Assembly: GCF_015832195.1 (NCBI RefSeq)
Contig: NC_052021.1
Coordinates: forward strand, 23,728,286-23,792,285
DNA: 64,000 bases
Source of the DNA: Motacilla alba alba
Taxonomy: Eukaryota; Chordata; Aves; Passeriformes; Motacillidae
Direction: 5' to 3'
Shown here in pieces: positions 11,856 through 25,100 of this stretch (positions are counted from its first letter, which is position 1; every line of letters begins with the position of its first letter). The position numbers and the translations under genes are program-made. The notes under the pieces are model-generated. The model did not search any database and was not told where the DNA came from. It saw only the letters and a list, made by a program, of their open reading frames with translations.

Positions 11856-12050
11856 ACAAGATGGCGGCCGCGGGCGCCGCGCGCAGCCCCCGGGCGCGTC
11901 GATTGGCTGCGGCCCCCGGGGCGCGGTCTGGCCCCGCCCCCTCCCCGCGGAGCCGCCGCGTGCGCCGCTTCCGGCCGCCCTTTGCCCTCAGCCCCGCGCG
12001 CCGCTTCCGCCCGGCGCCGCGTGCGCCTCCCGCTGCCGCGCGCGCCCCCG
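11806..12050. promoter_or_regulatory. Bidirectional CpG-rich promoter of ATP5MK and PDCD11
   Basis: The two genes start head to head here. Visible motifs: a YY1 consensus CAAGATGGCGGC at 11857-11868; a reversed CCAAT box (GATTGGC, ATTGG at 11902-11906), oriented for ATP5MK; a GC box GCCCCGCCCCC at 11931-11941; and ETS-like CTTCCGG at 11968-11974 with CCGCTTCCGC at about 12001. No TATA box. This motif set is usual for broadly expressed housekeeping and mitochondrial genes. Exact start sites are inferred. Confidence 0.75.
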
Positions 12051-12197
12051 TCCCGACCCGGGAACGATCCCCATCCCGGGAACGATCCCGATCCCCATCC
12101 CGGGAACGATCCCGATCCCCATCCCGGGAACGATCCCCATCCCCATCCCGGGAACGATCCCGATCCCGCGCTTCCCCCTGGCAGCGGCCCCGGGCAG
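11960..12197 (+). other. PDCD11: PDCD11 non-coding first exon
   Basis: A consensus donor CAG|GTAAGA ends an exon at 12197, about 0.9 kb before the acceptor (TTATCCCAG, 13094) of the exon that holds the start codon. Human PDCD11 also begins with an untranslated exon. The 5' end is not visible and is placed only roughly. The exon would include the 12057-12177 tandem array. Confidence 0.55.
12057..12177. repeat. GC-rich tandem array of CCCGGGAACGATCCC cores
   Basis: Five copies of CCCGGGAACGATCC(C) start at 12057, 12075, 12099, 12123 and 12147, with spacings 18, 24, 24 and 24. The spacers are made of CCCGAT and CCCCAT hexamers, so the array looks built from a 6-bp unit. It lies inside the presumptive PDCD11 first exon, and its multiple-of-three spacing produces long spurious open frames on both strands. 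Confidence 0.9.
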
Positions 12198-13106
12198 GTA
12201 AGATGCCAGCCCTGCCCGCTCCAGCGGAGCCGGCCCGGTTGCCGGCCGGGAGGGGTGTGTGTTCCTCAGCGAGCCCCGAGGTGAAGCGTGCCTTGAAGGG
12301 TTTTGCTTTTTCATGTGCTTTCCATTGATAGAAGTTTTGTGTGTCTAACAGGTTGCCTAAAGTTTAACATCATAGGGGGTCAGCGCTATTTTTTGTAGAA
12401 GTACTGTTGGCTAATAATAAGCAATGGTGTAAGTAATGGTATAAACGCCGTAGGCAATAATAATGTAGTACTAGCAACTACTTTTATTTATTATTATTTA
12501 TTAGTGGTAGTAACAAGTGAATTGTGGCCTAATAAGGAAGGTGTAGATTATTAATTGAAATAGTAAGGTTTAACACCTATGTTATATACATATACTTATG
12601 GCTTAGACAAAGAGGTAGCATGTTATATTAATCATAAGTAATTAATAATTAAGTAGCGTTCAAGAAGTAAAAATGCAGGCCAAGCTTATCTAGTGTTTTG
12701 CTCACAGCTTTCTTCTTCATGACTGAAGCTGGTAAATTCAGCCACTGAATATAATAAAGACTAGTTTAGGCAACATATGGTTAAAGCAGTTTTATGAATA
12801 TATATGTGATGTGTCTAAATGCCTTAAAAATTAATACTGCAATACTTCAGTGGAGCTGTGCAGTAGTGAAAAGTGTTACGGATGTGCATATTTAGATAGA
12901 CTATTGCAACACTTCATTGTAGTCAAGTGTTAAACAAATCCATTTGGATGTAGGTTTCTGTTTTGTCACTGACTAGCTAGAGCAGCCATCCAAAGTCTTT
13001 CTTATTGAGGGCAGTTCACTCATGTCACCTCAGTATTTGTGAGGAGCATGCACAAAAACTGTATGTTTCATTTCTGCTTTGTCATTTATCCCAGAGCAGT
13101 GCAATC

Positions 13107-16100
13107 ATGGCATCCATGGAGGAAAACTTTCCTCGAGGGGGCATCCAGAAGAAACCTGCAGAGGGGAAAACACCCAAGCCAAAGTCAGAACGGGACAATT
13201 TGTTTGATGTATGTTGTTTGCATGTTCTTGGTTAACTTCTCAGAGCTCTTCCACTGTCAGAATTTGACTGCAGCCCTCTGTACCTGTTACTTCTACAGTA
13301 AACTACAGAAGGGACTCCCAGAAATAGATGTCTGCTGACATCCACCATCCTCATGATCTCTGAAAGCTCCCTGATAGCTATTACATCTTGAATATGATGA
13401 CTGAGAAAGTTCACTCAGAATTATTGATCAGGCTGTAGCTTTTAAACTTTCCACAAGCATCTTATCCCAAGGTTCTGCATGGTGAACCTGGTGTTGCTGG
13501 ATACAGGCTAAGTTGGTCTTTCTCTTAGTAGAATGTGGTGCAGATCTCTTGCACCACTCTTTTCTGTTCCCACGATTCAGCTTTATAAATGGTCAGCCTC
13601 AGCCCAAAGGAGATACTTTGGGAGACTTGCGTGTAGACAGACAGCAGTTAGCAAGATGGTTCTCTTTTTTTGTCCAAATCAGTATTTTATTCATGGCAGC
13701 AGAGTTCTGCCATAGTGCGAAGTTTGTTTCTTTTTCCACTTTCATTTTTAACTTTCTGTGCTTGTAATCTGCTTTAGGTTCAACATGAAGAAAAATCCCA
13801 GAAAAGAAAAAGGAGCCAGAAGGATCAAGAAAAGCAGAAAAAGTTCAAGGCAGACAAAACTGTTACAGCTGCTGTTAAAGACAATGTTATGAATATTGGA
13901 CCACTCACAATTGAGGTTGGTGCATAAATGTTTGATTTTGTGTGCCTCTCTTTTGTGGGCTACATAAAAATGACATGTTTTTCCTCCCTAAACCTGCCAA
14001 ATACATCTGTGATCCAGTACAAAACTTACCTGCTTATCGCCCTGTTATCACGGCCTTGCCAAGTTATCCCCCGTATGCCGTTTTTCCTGCTCTCCCAGGC
14101 GCTCAGTGAGGGGATGCTGCTCCTAGGCTGTATAAAAGAGGTCAGTGACTACGAGCTCGCCATCAGTTTGCCCAACGGCCTCTCAGGATTTGTGCCGGTC
14201 ACGCAGATCAGCGATGCCTACAGCAACCTGCTGACCAAGCAGGTGGCCCAAGGAGAAGTCCTGGAGGTGAGACCTGGGGCTGGGGCTGTGATTTGTGCTT
14301 GGAGCTAGAGAGTGTTGATAGTACCTCAGAACCAACCCTGAGGTATTGCTTAGGAGCCTGACATTGACTAACCTTGGTTTGGAACTGGATTTTCCAAGTA
14401 AACTTTGCAATTTCCTGGTAACAGCTGGCTGCTAGAAAAAAGGAAAATGAAATAATCAGTTACCCTGCCTCTCTGGTGTCCGCAGTGCCTAAGTTTCCCC
14501 GAGGTGTTGTGGAATGCGGGATTAGCGCTGCCCCTTTGCTGGTGGTGTTTTTCACTGCTGAAGGGGCAGGCTAGGTTAGGGTCACTGTTGGCTCTGTAGA
14601 TGTTTCCTCAGCTGCAGTCTCCTGACTCCAGCCCACACAGTTTTTAAGCAAAACCTTGCTGACATGACATAGTGTCATCACTGCTTCTCTATTGAGATCC
14701 TGGTCTTTGTGGCATTTCCTACCTGTTCCTGAAGCGTTGTCAGAGAAACAGGACTTTCTTATGGGATTTTATTTTCAAAATCTGCTTCAATAACAAATGC
14801 TTGCCTTATGTTATTTAACATTGTAAAAAATTGTGTGTTTCTCTGTTGATCATGTTGCTGGGCAGGAGTTGAATTCGCTCCCAGACCTGTTTTCTCCAGG
14901 GACACTGGTCAGGTGCATCGTGACCAGCATTGAGAAAAGTGACGATGGACGTCGCAGTGTCAAGTTGTCAATTGACCCCAAAAAGGTCAACAAGGGCCTG
15001 AACTCTATAGCACTAGCAGCAGGCATGGTAAGTTTTCTGGGTCTGTCACATCCTCTCTGGGCTTTTGCATTTTAGTTTGTCCTTACATGGGATCAGAGCA
15101 GAACGTGGAGTTGCTCCCACCGTGGAAGTGACCTGTGAGGAGAGGGTGGCTTTAGTTCTTGTCTCCAGGTTGTCATTCATGAAATTAATTCACTTTATTC
15201 TGTTTCAATATGGTCAAGTTATTTAATGATTTCTTTCTGAGTAGGTTTCTTTGTTAATTTTTACAGAGAGTGGTATATAAAATAGCTTGCAGAGGTGCTT
15301 GGTTGTTTCTCTTTTGTGTTGTCAGCTGTATGATTGTACGCACCTGCTATTTTTGAGCATCACAATTATTTTCCTACTAGTTTGTGAGCTCCTTATGTGT
15401 ATAGCTAGATAAAGGTAAAGTCCTCACTGCTAGGTGAGCTGTATAATAAAAAAGAATGTAGTGTTCTTGCTACTGCTCTGAAAAACTCAGTTCTCTGTCC
15501 ATACAAGGGAGTTACTTGGGTGGTGAATCTCTTACCATATGTTCATTCTGTGAAGACCCAGCTGTTTCATTACATTGCTGAGCTGCGGTGCTTTCCTCCC
15601 AACAGCTGCTCTCTGGCTCTGTGTTGAGTGTGGAAGACCATGGCTACCTCATAGATATTGGTGTCACTGGAACTCATGCTTTCCTGCCTCATCAGAAAGC
15701 CAAAAGTTACATCAAAGCAGTCAAGAAAGGTAAGAAGTAGTGCAGGAGGATCTGATGGGTTAAAATGGTGGAGAGTGACAGGGATTAGAGTTTATTATAT
15801 CTGTGGTGTTAGTGCACCTTGGTGGGGTTGGGTCAAGGTGGAGTCTTTGCAGGTTGCTGCAAACAGCAGTTTTGTGGCTGGTCTGCAAGGAGCCTTTGTG
15901 TTTCAGCCCGTGATCTGACAGACTGTGTTCCAAGCCCTGCTGGCAGTAAACTTCACGTAGATTGAGAGGGAACTCTGTAAAAGCTTTGGAAAGAGTGGGA
16001 GGAAATACTGAGTGTTCCTGCTAGAGGTTTTATGGTGTGACTTATCTTTGTAGGGCCTGACTTGAAAATAGGCCAGAACCTGAACTGCCTGGTTGTGGAA

Positions 16101-19100
16101 GTGAAGAACGAGGGCAGGGTGGTCTGTTTGTCCATTGATCGGTCGGAGGTGGCTGCATCCATTGCCACAGAGCGACAGAACTGGGCGCTCTCTAATTTAT
16201 TGCCAGGGCTGGTGGTCAAAGCTCGAGTGCAGAAGGTAAGCTCTGGTTTGGGTTTCTTTTGTTGGGTTGGTCTTTTGAGCGTTGTTGAAGGCAGGAGACA
16301 GATGAAGCAGAGATGAGAGTTTACGCCCTGGAAAATTTCTGGTTGGTCTCAATTACTTAGCAGTAACAAGCATAATCTGCTAGACACTTCCCTCCACCAC
16401 ATTCAACAGAGGTCTGATCTCAGTTCTGGTTGTGATGCCCCGAGTAAAAAGGCTTCACACTGAAGCTGCTGATGAAGTTTGAAGCAGAACAGGATTAATT
16501 TTATGCTTTCTGACCTTTACTGCTAAAGTATTCAAAAGAATAGCAGTAGTCTTCAGAGTACACACAGCATTATCAAAAAACGGAAGGATTGTTTTTTCAA
16601 CAGAGTGTGCAAAGCAGAATTGTTAGCAGTTTTTCTGTCTCTTGTGATATGCTTGATTAATACTGATAGTGCCATTTTTTGGAAATGTGTGAATTGCTCT
16701 CTGTGCTGCATGAAAACTGAGTGTGGAAATTTTTTTGGCATCTTTTTGTTCCCCTTCCTAGGTGGCCCCACTTGGGATGAAACTGACATTTCTGTCTTAC
16801 TTCACTGGCATTGTGGATTTCATGCACATGGACCCAGAGAAATCCATGACCTATTCTCCAGATCAAGTGGTAAGGAAGGTGGAGGATTTCTGGAGTTGTT
16901 ATGTTGCTTACAACATCTCTTACCTTCTCCAACATTTCTGTGGAATTATCTCTGAAATCTTAAGGCTGATAGCTTCTTTCATGTCTTTTACTTGAATGAC
17001 TATTGTGGCTGCTTTAAAGCTGTAAAGAACAAAGCCATTCCTGGAAGACTTATTTGGGAAACCTGGATATTTGCAAGGGATAGAGACATGACTTGTGTGG
17101 TCATGTTCCCCTCCCTGCATTGATACCAGCCTAGTCCATAAACAGACAAAAGCAAAAATCCCTCCTTGGTGAAGCTGTTAGAAGCGAGTGATGTCTTAGT
17201 AGCAATACTGGAAAATGCTTGCATGTGGACAGAGAGTTCAGGTACCAAGCAGAATGTCCATGAGCATGAGTGAGGTGCCTTTGTCCTCTTTTGTTCACTG
17301 AGCATGCTGTGTTCCAGGTGAAGGCCTGTGTGCTGTCTGTACACCCCACGTCGAGGGCGGTGCGGCTCACGCTGCGCCCGCCCTTCCTGCACGCCGGGGG
17401 AGCCCCACGCCAGCTCCCCGGGCAGCGCATGGGGGCCGTGCTGGAGGAGGCCACGGTGAAAGCCTTCTACAAGCAGTTTGGGGCCATCTTTGAGCTTGAT
17501 GATGGCACTCTTGCATTTGCACGGGTAAGTGCCAGGCTGGCGAGGCAAGTCCTCCATATCTAAACATGCTGGGAAAGGGGGCTAGGAGAGGGTTTTGTTT
17601 TTTGCCTTTATCCTCTTTGTGAGGCAATACAATAAAATGAAGATAGTACGCGAGGTGTTTGTCAAATGATACATCCCCTTGTTTGAATTTAAATGTAGGA
17701 GGGTGGTTGTGGAAAAGCTGGTGAAACCTGCACAAAGAGAATGTTAAAGGAACAGATCTGTCAGATGCTACCACTTCAACCTAAGGCCCATATCAGTGCT
17801 TCCACTTTCCAAACACTCACTTGTAATTCCTTTTTTTTCTAGTTAAAGCATCTTTCAAAAACCAGAAAATCCTTTAAACCTGGGGCATTTAAGGAAGGTA
17901 GCAAACATAAATGTCGGATCATTGACTACAGCCTGATGGATGAGATGTGTATTGTATCTCTGAAGAAGTGAGTATGACAGACTCTTTCTGAAAACTGGTT
18001 GAAGAATTAGAAAGGTGTTTGAGAGTGGAAAATTACGCTGCTTTGCTGGACTGGAACTTGCCATTTGGGGTTTTTGACTTGTATCTATGTTGTGGCACAT
18101 CAGCTTCTCTGGTCATCCTGCACATATTCCCCATACTCTGTGGGACTGGGACACCATCAGTATTGTTGGTGAGCTGAGGCAGAACACCATGGCTCAGCAG
18201 GAAATTGAGCCTTGATTTTGCAGCTCATTTGTATTATAAAGTCCTTCTTAGTACTTCCAACTTAGTGGCTTTAAGCAAAGCAGATAATGGGTTCTCCTTT
18301 CATGAGGCCATAACTGTGTGACTGTCACCTGGAATGGAGCCCAGTTAACCTCCCTGAACTTTATGTCCTAAGAGCTGTTTTGGGAGATTGGTCAGTTGGA
18401 GTAAAACACAGCTCTGGAGTTGTAGAACACTGGGGAATGTGTGGAATAGTGGATATTTGGGACAAGTCAGAGATGGGACTGTCTTGTCTTATCCTGGGTT
18501 TTCTTCAAGATGACTGACTGGTCTCTTTGTGTCTCTTCTGTAGCCAGATTATTGAAGCACGGTTTCTGCAGTATCAGGATATCCAGACAGGTGATGTGGT
18601 GCAGGTGAGCTTCTGAAGGACCTGAGCATGTTATCCTTAAAACAGTGATCTTGCTAATGTTCACTCTTTCTGCCTAATATGTGTGTCCAACTTCTGATCC
18701 AGACTAGTGAGATGAAAATGAGAAAAACCTTCTTCTCTTGCAGGACTTGATTAATGGAATGCAATACTCATCCCATTTTGTTAATGTTTTTATTCATGAT
18801 GTGGCAAAGGCAATCAGATTTTATGTATGATCAGTCATTTATTTGTTGCCATAAGTACATTTTTAGAAAGACTTGAGCGAAAGAAATGAAAACTTGCCTT
18901 GCAGTCATGCAGTCAAAGTTCATGGTTGAACAGTCACAATGGGCTGATGGGCAGAAAGTTACTCGTTAATGATTTTTATGTCTGAGTCATGGCTGTATTG
19001 GATATGTCTCTGGAAACAATTCTAGTTTGCAGACATCAGTAGGGATTTTGCAGAAGTAGCCTATGCTTAAAGAAAAGAGGCTCTACAACAACCTTATGAA

Positions 19101-22100
19101 GTATATAAATGTTAACAGGTCACATTAGTTGGGTGGAATGTAGTTTGCTCTAAGATTACTTTTTTTTTTGAATGTGATTAGATTTGGTGATTGTAGGTAT
19201 TGTAGTGTCTTGGCTATTTCCTACCTGACCACAGTCTGCTTTTCATGCTGAATTTACCAATTCTTCCCCTATTTTGGGTTCTAGGGCAAAGTGCTCTCTC
19301 TAAAACCCATTGGGATGCAGGTGAAAGTGGCTGATGGGATTAGAGGACTTGTGCCATCCCTCCATCTCTCTGATGTGATCCTGAAGCAGCCTGAGAAGAA
19401 GTTCAGCATAGGAGATGAAGTCAAGTGTCGGGTGAGAGCTGCCAGACAGGGTCTTCAGCTGCTTTGCACTCTTTTGAGTATTTAGCAGCTGACTTGATCA
19501 GGTAGGGTCAGACATGCTTTTTGAACCTCTGTACTCCATTCTTGTAGGTGCTAGAGTGCAATCCTGGAGGAAAGAAGCTGATCCTTACTCTAAAGAAAAG
19601 TCTCGTCCAGTCAAAGCTTCCAGTCCTCTCAAATTATGAAGATGCAAAGCCAGGCCTGATCACACATGGCTTTGTAGTATGTGCAAGGGAGTTTGGCTGC
19701 ATTGTGAAGTTCTACAACGATGTCAAAGGTCTGGTACCCAAGAATGAGCTGGGCTCAGAACCCATATCTTGTCCAGATAAAGTCTTCTATGAAGGCCAGG
19801 TAATTAAATGTACCTCTGCTGTGCCATGTGTTTTAATGTGAAAGAGAAACGTGCAGTTGGCTTCAATGTGGATTTTCCTGAGAAACGAGCTACACCAGGA
19901 GATGTTTATGTCCTTTCACTTTATTACTTAGTTGTGTTCTGTTAAACAGGGTAGGCTGTTAAAAGGTCAGCTCTTCTTTGGGTATGTCTGACTTGCCTTT
20001 GTTTCTAGGTTCTCTCTGTTCTGCAGGAGAACACGGTCATGTGACTTGATTCTCAGTAGAAGTGTGGAGTTCAAGGCTGCTGTTTCTCCTGAAAGAGAGA
20101 AACTTCTGTAGGTAAAACTCTTACCTACAGAATCAAAAGGATGATGTTTTCTGCCTCAGTGTTACTCTGGTTAGCCTGTTAGTTTCACATTACAGGCACT
20201 TTAGGAACTGTTATTCACAGTTCTGGTTTTTGCTGTGGGCAAAGTTACAGAGATCTCTGCCCTCTTCATTATTTTTTCTGGTGCTTTTCTTTGTCTTTAA
20301 TCCTGTTATTTTTTGGTTGGCTTAGGAGAAAGGTAATTTTCTAGTCAGAATTTCTGACTGCAGATCTGGAGATCTGGATTTTATTCTCAACTCTGCTACA
20401 GACCTGGTACATACTTTCACAAGCTCATTTAATGATTATGTACTTCAATTTTCCCTCTGTGTGATCCAAAGGACATTTGTCTGTGGTTGAACCTGTTAAG
20501 CTCTAGCCACTGGCCTGCTATCCTCAGGTGTGAGAGGAAAGTGTACTGTGTATGTATGTCCCTGTCTTTTGTAGGTAGTAGCAAACTGAGGAGGGTCAGC
20601 TGAACTTAACTTGTGTTTTATTTTATTTTTTTTTCTGCAGGTTCTTAAAGTAATGGTCCTAAAATGTGAGCCTCAGCAGGAAAGACTCTTGTTGTCCTTC
20701 AGATTATCAAGCAAGCCTGGCCCTGAGGACAAATGGAAATGTACTTCAAAGGAGAAACAGGAAATGAAATACCAAATAGGAGAGGTATTGAATTCAGTGG
20801 CTGATTCCTTTTAAGCCTTTTCCTACTCATTTTCCATATGATTTGGTATCACTTTGAATAACTTTGCTTCAGGAAAGCTTACAGTGATCAGGAACTAGCA
20901 TTAAATGTGCATTTCTTACTGTGTGGTTGACCTCCTAGATCAAAAATGGTATCAGTTTTCAGAGGTCAGGATAAAGGAGTCTCAGGAGAGTCCCTCTGAA
21001 GGTACCAATTAGTGCTCCTACTCCTAAGGTGGAATCCTCTTTTTTTATTTTCTGGATGCTGCTGATTTTCTTGCTCCAAAAACAGCTGCTTTTGCTCCCT
21101 GGAAAAGAAAAGCTTTAGAGAAATGTTTTGAAATGTTTCTCTGTTTTTGCAATAAACAGTTTCCAGCTCCCTGCAGGAATTGCTAATGCAGGAGCAGGAT
21201 AGTTCTAGTCTTGATGAAATTACTCCCTTTGCCCTTGAATGAAAAGTCACAACCAAGAGAATGTTTCCAGCTCTATATTTGTCTGGGAGCTGAGAATTAG
21301 TTTTTATTTTGCCTGCAGTGTTGGCATGCTTCTTAGCTCAGCCCTGTTGATGTGAGAGCTTTTCCTCTGTAGCTGGGAGGCAACTTCAGATCCCATCCCA
21401 TCCCATCCCATCCCCTGTGCATCAAAAGAGATTACTTCAAAAAAACTTGGAATTTTATATCACTGTACTTGTTTTCTTTTCAGATTGTTGATGTGAAAAT
21501 CTTGAAGAAGAAAGATAATGGGTTAGAAGTTTCCATCTTAGAAGATGAAGACAATGTGGCAGCCTGGATCCCCATGCTGCACCTCTCTGACTTTGTTGCT
21601 ACCTCCAAGCTCCTGTGGCACTGTCTCCAAGAGGGAGATGTCCTGCCCGGAGTTATGTATCTAAGTGACAAGGGAGAGCACATTGTATCCTTTGCCACCT
21701 CAACCAGGCACACAAAGTGTGGAGAAGGAGGTATCTCTCAGGATTCCAGAGTATCTGCAACAGACATAAGATTACTGTAGTTAGTGTGGAGTGGAAGTGC
21801 CTGTCATGCTAATGATACTTTAAAGAGGCATTATAACTTGTTCCAGAAGTGAGGTTCACCTGGGGCTAGAATCTCTTCACAACTAGGTTGTGAGCTGACT
21901 TGTTTTCCCAACCAGCTTCTGGGCTGTTAAACGTATTACAACCTTAGGAAAAAAATTGCTGGTTTTGTGTCAAAAATCTGAACTGAATTGCTAGTAAGTC
22001 GATGTTTCTGCTGCTGTGAAGCATGTATCTTTAATGTTGAACAGTTTAAGAGGTGTGAATTGCTACATTTTTGCGTAGGGAGACCAAGACGGAAATTGGA

Positions 22101-25100
22101 AATACAGCATTTAGCACTCCTGTATTTTAACTTGCAGCAAGTGCTTTAGCCCAATGGTTAGCAGCACTGAGAGATTTGCTTGGCATCGTGCTACTTACAT
22201 TCATCTTTTCCCATTTTTCTTAACTGGTTGTTCAGATCTTGAGTAGAAAGTCTGCAGTGATTTTGGCTGTACAGGAGGAGCAAGTTGTAAGAAGCTTCTC
22301 TGAAATCCAGCCTGGGATGCTGTTGACTGGTTATGTGAGGAATGTGATGCCTTTTGGAGTGTTTGTGGAGTTCCCTTTTGGTGTGACAGGACTGGCACCT
22401 AAAGTGGTAAGCAATGCCTCCACTTCAGCAGGCAGCATGTGTGTGATCAGGCTGCTTGAGACATAGTTTTAGCAAAGGTACAATAACAAGGAAGGAGCAA
22501 CTGGGCTGCAGGCCCTGCATTTGCACAGCTTCCTGCCTCAGAGTAAAAGGGTTTTGGTTTGCCTTTTAAATCACTTCCAAAATTAAATGAAGCACTTCAT
22601 TCAAGTGAGCTTAAGCTTCAACAAGGATTTCATGTGACCTCAGTAATTAACTTTAATTGATGGGTTTTTCTTAGTCTTCATTAATTTCTCTTATGCATTT
22701 ACATGAAGTCATAACTCAAACCCTTCTGAACAGCTCTGTGGGTGGTTGATCAGCACCAGCTCAGTAACCTTGCCCTCTGTTTCCTTTGCACAGAGCATGA
22801 GTGACAAGTTTGTGACAGACACCAAGGACCACTTTGTGGTGGGACAGACTGTGATTGCAAAGGTGATGAGCATTGATGAGGAGAAGCAGCGTGTGCTCCT
22901 CAATCTGAAGGTGTCTGAGTGCAGCTCCGGAGATTCTGCTGCAGAGAGCTTTGGCCTCCTGAATCAATATTTCAAGGAGCTGAAAGAAATCAGGGGCTTG
23001 TTGAGAAGAGGTAAAGATGGTAGATGTTCTGCTAAAGGGTATCAGGTCAAAAAAAAAGGTGCTTTAGAGGAAAAAGAAAAACATTTAAGTGAAAGAAAGT
23101 TCAGTTTAAGAAAGACTTCACTTTCAGAAGTAGCTTATTAGAAAAAGGATGTGTGTGCAGTGTCTGCCATTGACAAGAGGCTTTTTGTAAGTACAGCTGG
23201 AACAAGCCAGAGAAATTTCTCTTTTCATTGAAGTCTCCTAAGCCTCTTGCATTGATTTTGAGTCAGACTGGACTCTGATTGAGTCCAGTCCTTGTGGTAA
23301 CCCAAACACAGTACTCACATGAGGTTGAGTTTGTTCAAATAGATTTACCTACATGCATTATAGGTCCTCCAGCAGGGGTTTCCTCACGTGCTGTTTTTCT
23401 AGTGCTTTTATCAAATTCTGACTTTCTCTTTTGAGATTCTTCCTATATCTGGTACTTTTTTTATGTTTGTTTTCTGTAATTGTGAAGTGACAGGTCTGTT
23501 TTGTACTTGTAGTGTTAATCTGTTTTGCTTTCACATTTTTCCAAATGCAATGCTGGGTGCTAGTATTTGTATATAAGATGGGAAAATATTCTCTCTAAAA
23601 TTGTTAGGTCCTAAATGTCACAAAAGGGTTTCTGCTTTGATAAACTCTTAGAATTTACTTTGTATTTCTACAGATTCATGAGCCTAGGCTTTGTTTTCCC
23701 TTATGAAGATAGATTAATGCTTCCTGTACCGCTGAGTAAATGCAAAGCTTTGTCTTTGTTTTGAGAAGAAACAACAGAAACTGATTTCCCACTTTTTCTT
23801 CCCTTTATTTAGGAGAGCCCAGCATTTGTGAGTTGGTGCCTGGGAAGAGGGTGCATCTGGTTGTGCAGGATGTGAGGGAGGATGGCTCAGCACTGTTCAG
23901 TGGCAACTCTGTCACAGGCTTGACTGTAACTGCCACCCGCTACCATTTGGGAGGTGAGGGTCTCTCCTTTGCTTGTGTTAGTTTTCACTCTTGTACTTTG
24001 ATACCTCTCCCAAAATGGAGTCTGCTGATGAGGAACTAATAGGGAGAAGTCTGATTGGAGTAGGGATGGACTTGAAGAGTAGTTAAGTTTCCCAATGTCT
24101 TGCTGGCCCATTTGTGTGATTCAGAAAATATGGTATAAACTGCCCTGTGCCTCTGTTAATCTTGTCTCATATTTTGGGCATCTAGTTTGTGCTCAGAGAT
24201 CCTTAGTTGAACCATTCTGTATGTAGACAAGTATGAATACAAGTTCCAGCTTTCTTGGTTTTTTTGTTCTTTCTTTAGAAAGAGCATTCTGCAAGGAATT
24301 CATATCTGAAATTGCTGTCAATTTTTCTTGAAAAATCAATGACTTTAGAACAGGACCATAATTTTCCAATTAAAAAACTAAAGAAAAATGTCTTATTGTG
24401 CAAAACCAAACATGTATTTGCTGAAGTAATGAATAAACCAGTGAAAGTAAGATAAACCTCTAACTTCAGCAGTAATAATTACTTCAGAAGTAATAACCCC
24501 AGAAATTCTGTGTCAGAAAAGCTTCTTTTTTTTTTCCTTAGCAACAGATAGACTGATGATAGTTTTGTGCAAATGGTGGGAAAATCTTTTTATATTATCT
24601 TGACCTTGTTTTTAGTCAGCCTTGTCTTCATTATTTAAGAGTTGTGTCTTCATATAATCAATTTAGCTTTTCCAAGAAAGATCAGACTTTTTCCAAATAC
24701 AAAGCTCTCTTTTTTTTTTCCTCATTGCCAGTAACATTGGGAGAATATGTTCTTAAATAGACTTAATATATGTTTGGTACTAATTTGGTTTAGATACAAT
24801 GATAAGCAGTCTTTGGTCTTCAGGAATTAAACCTTTCATGTTTCTCATGTACCACTATGACAGTTGCTCAGAATTCTTCATTGTCATCAGGATATAATCT
24901 CCTTATTCTCATTTGTAGATAAAAATATTGCTCCTGGTGAGAAAAGGAAGGCATTGGTTCTTCATGTGGATGCCCTCACATCTAAGGTGTATGTTTCTCT
25001 TCGGGAAGATCTGTTAAAGCAAAGGCCCAAGCGAGTGAGTATGTGTTCCATTTTTGGGTTTGTGTGTTTCTGCTTGTCTGGCAAACTGCAGCTGATTAAT

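Noticed and set aside
11541..12328. Long GC-rich open frames (up to 247 codons) on both strands over the PDCD11/ATP5MK promoter
   Set aside because: They are produced by CpG-rich sequence and the multiple-of-three tandem array. The translations are Pro/Arg/Ala low-complexity in several frames at once and ignore the splice donor at 12197.
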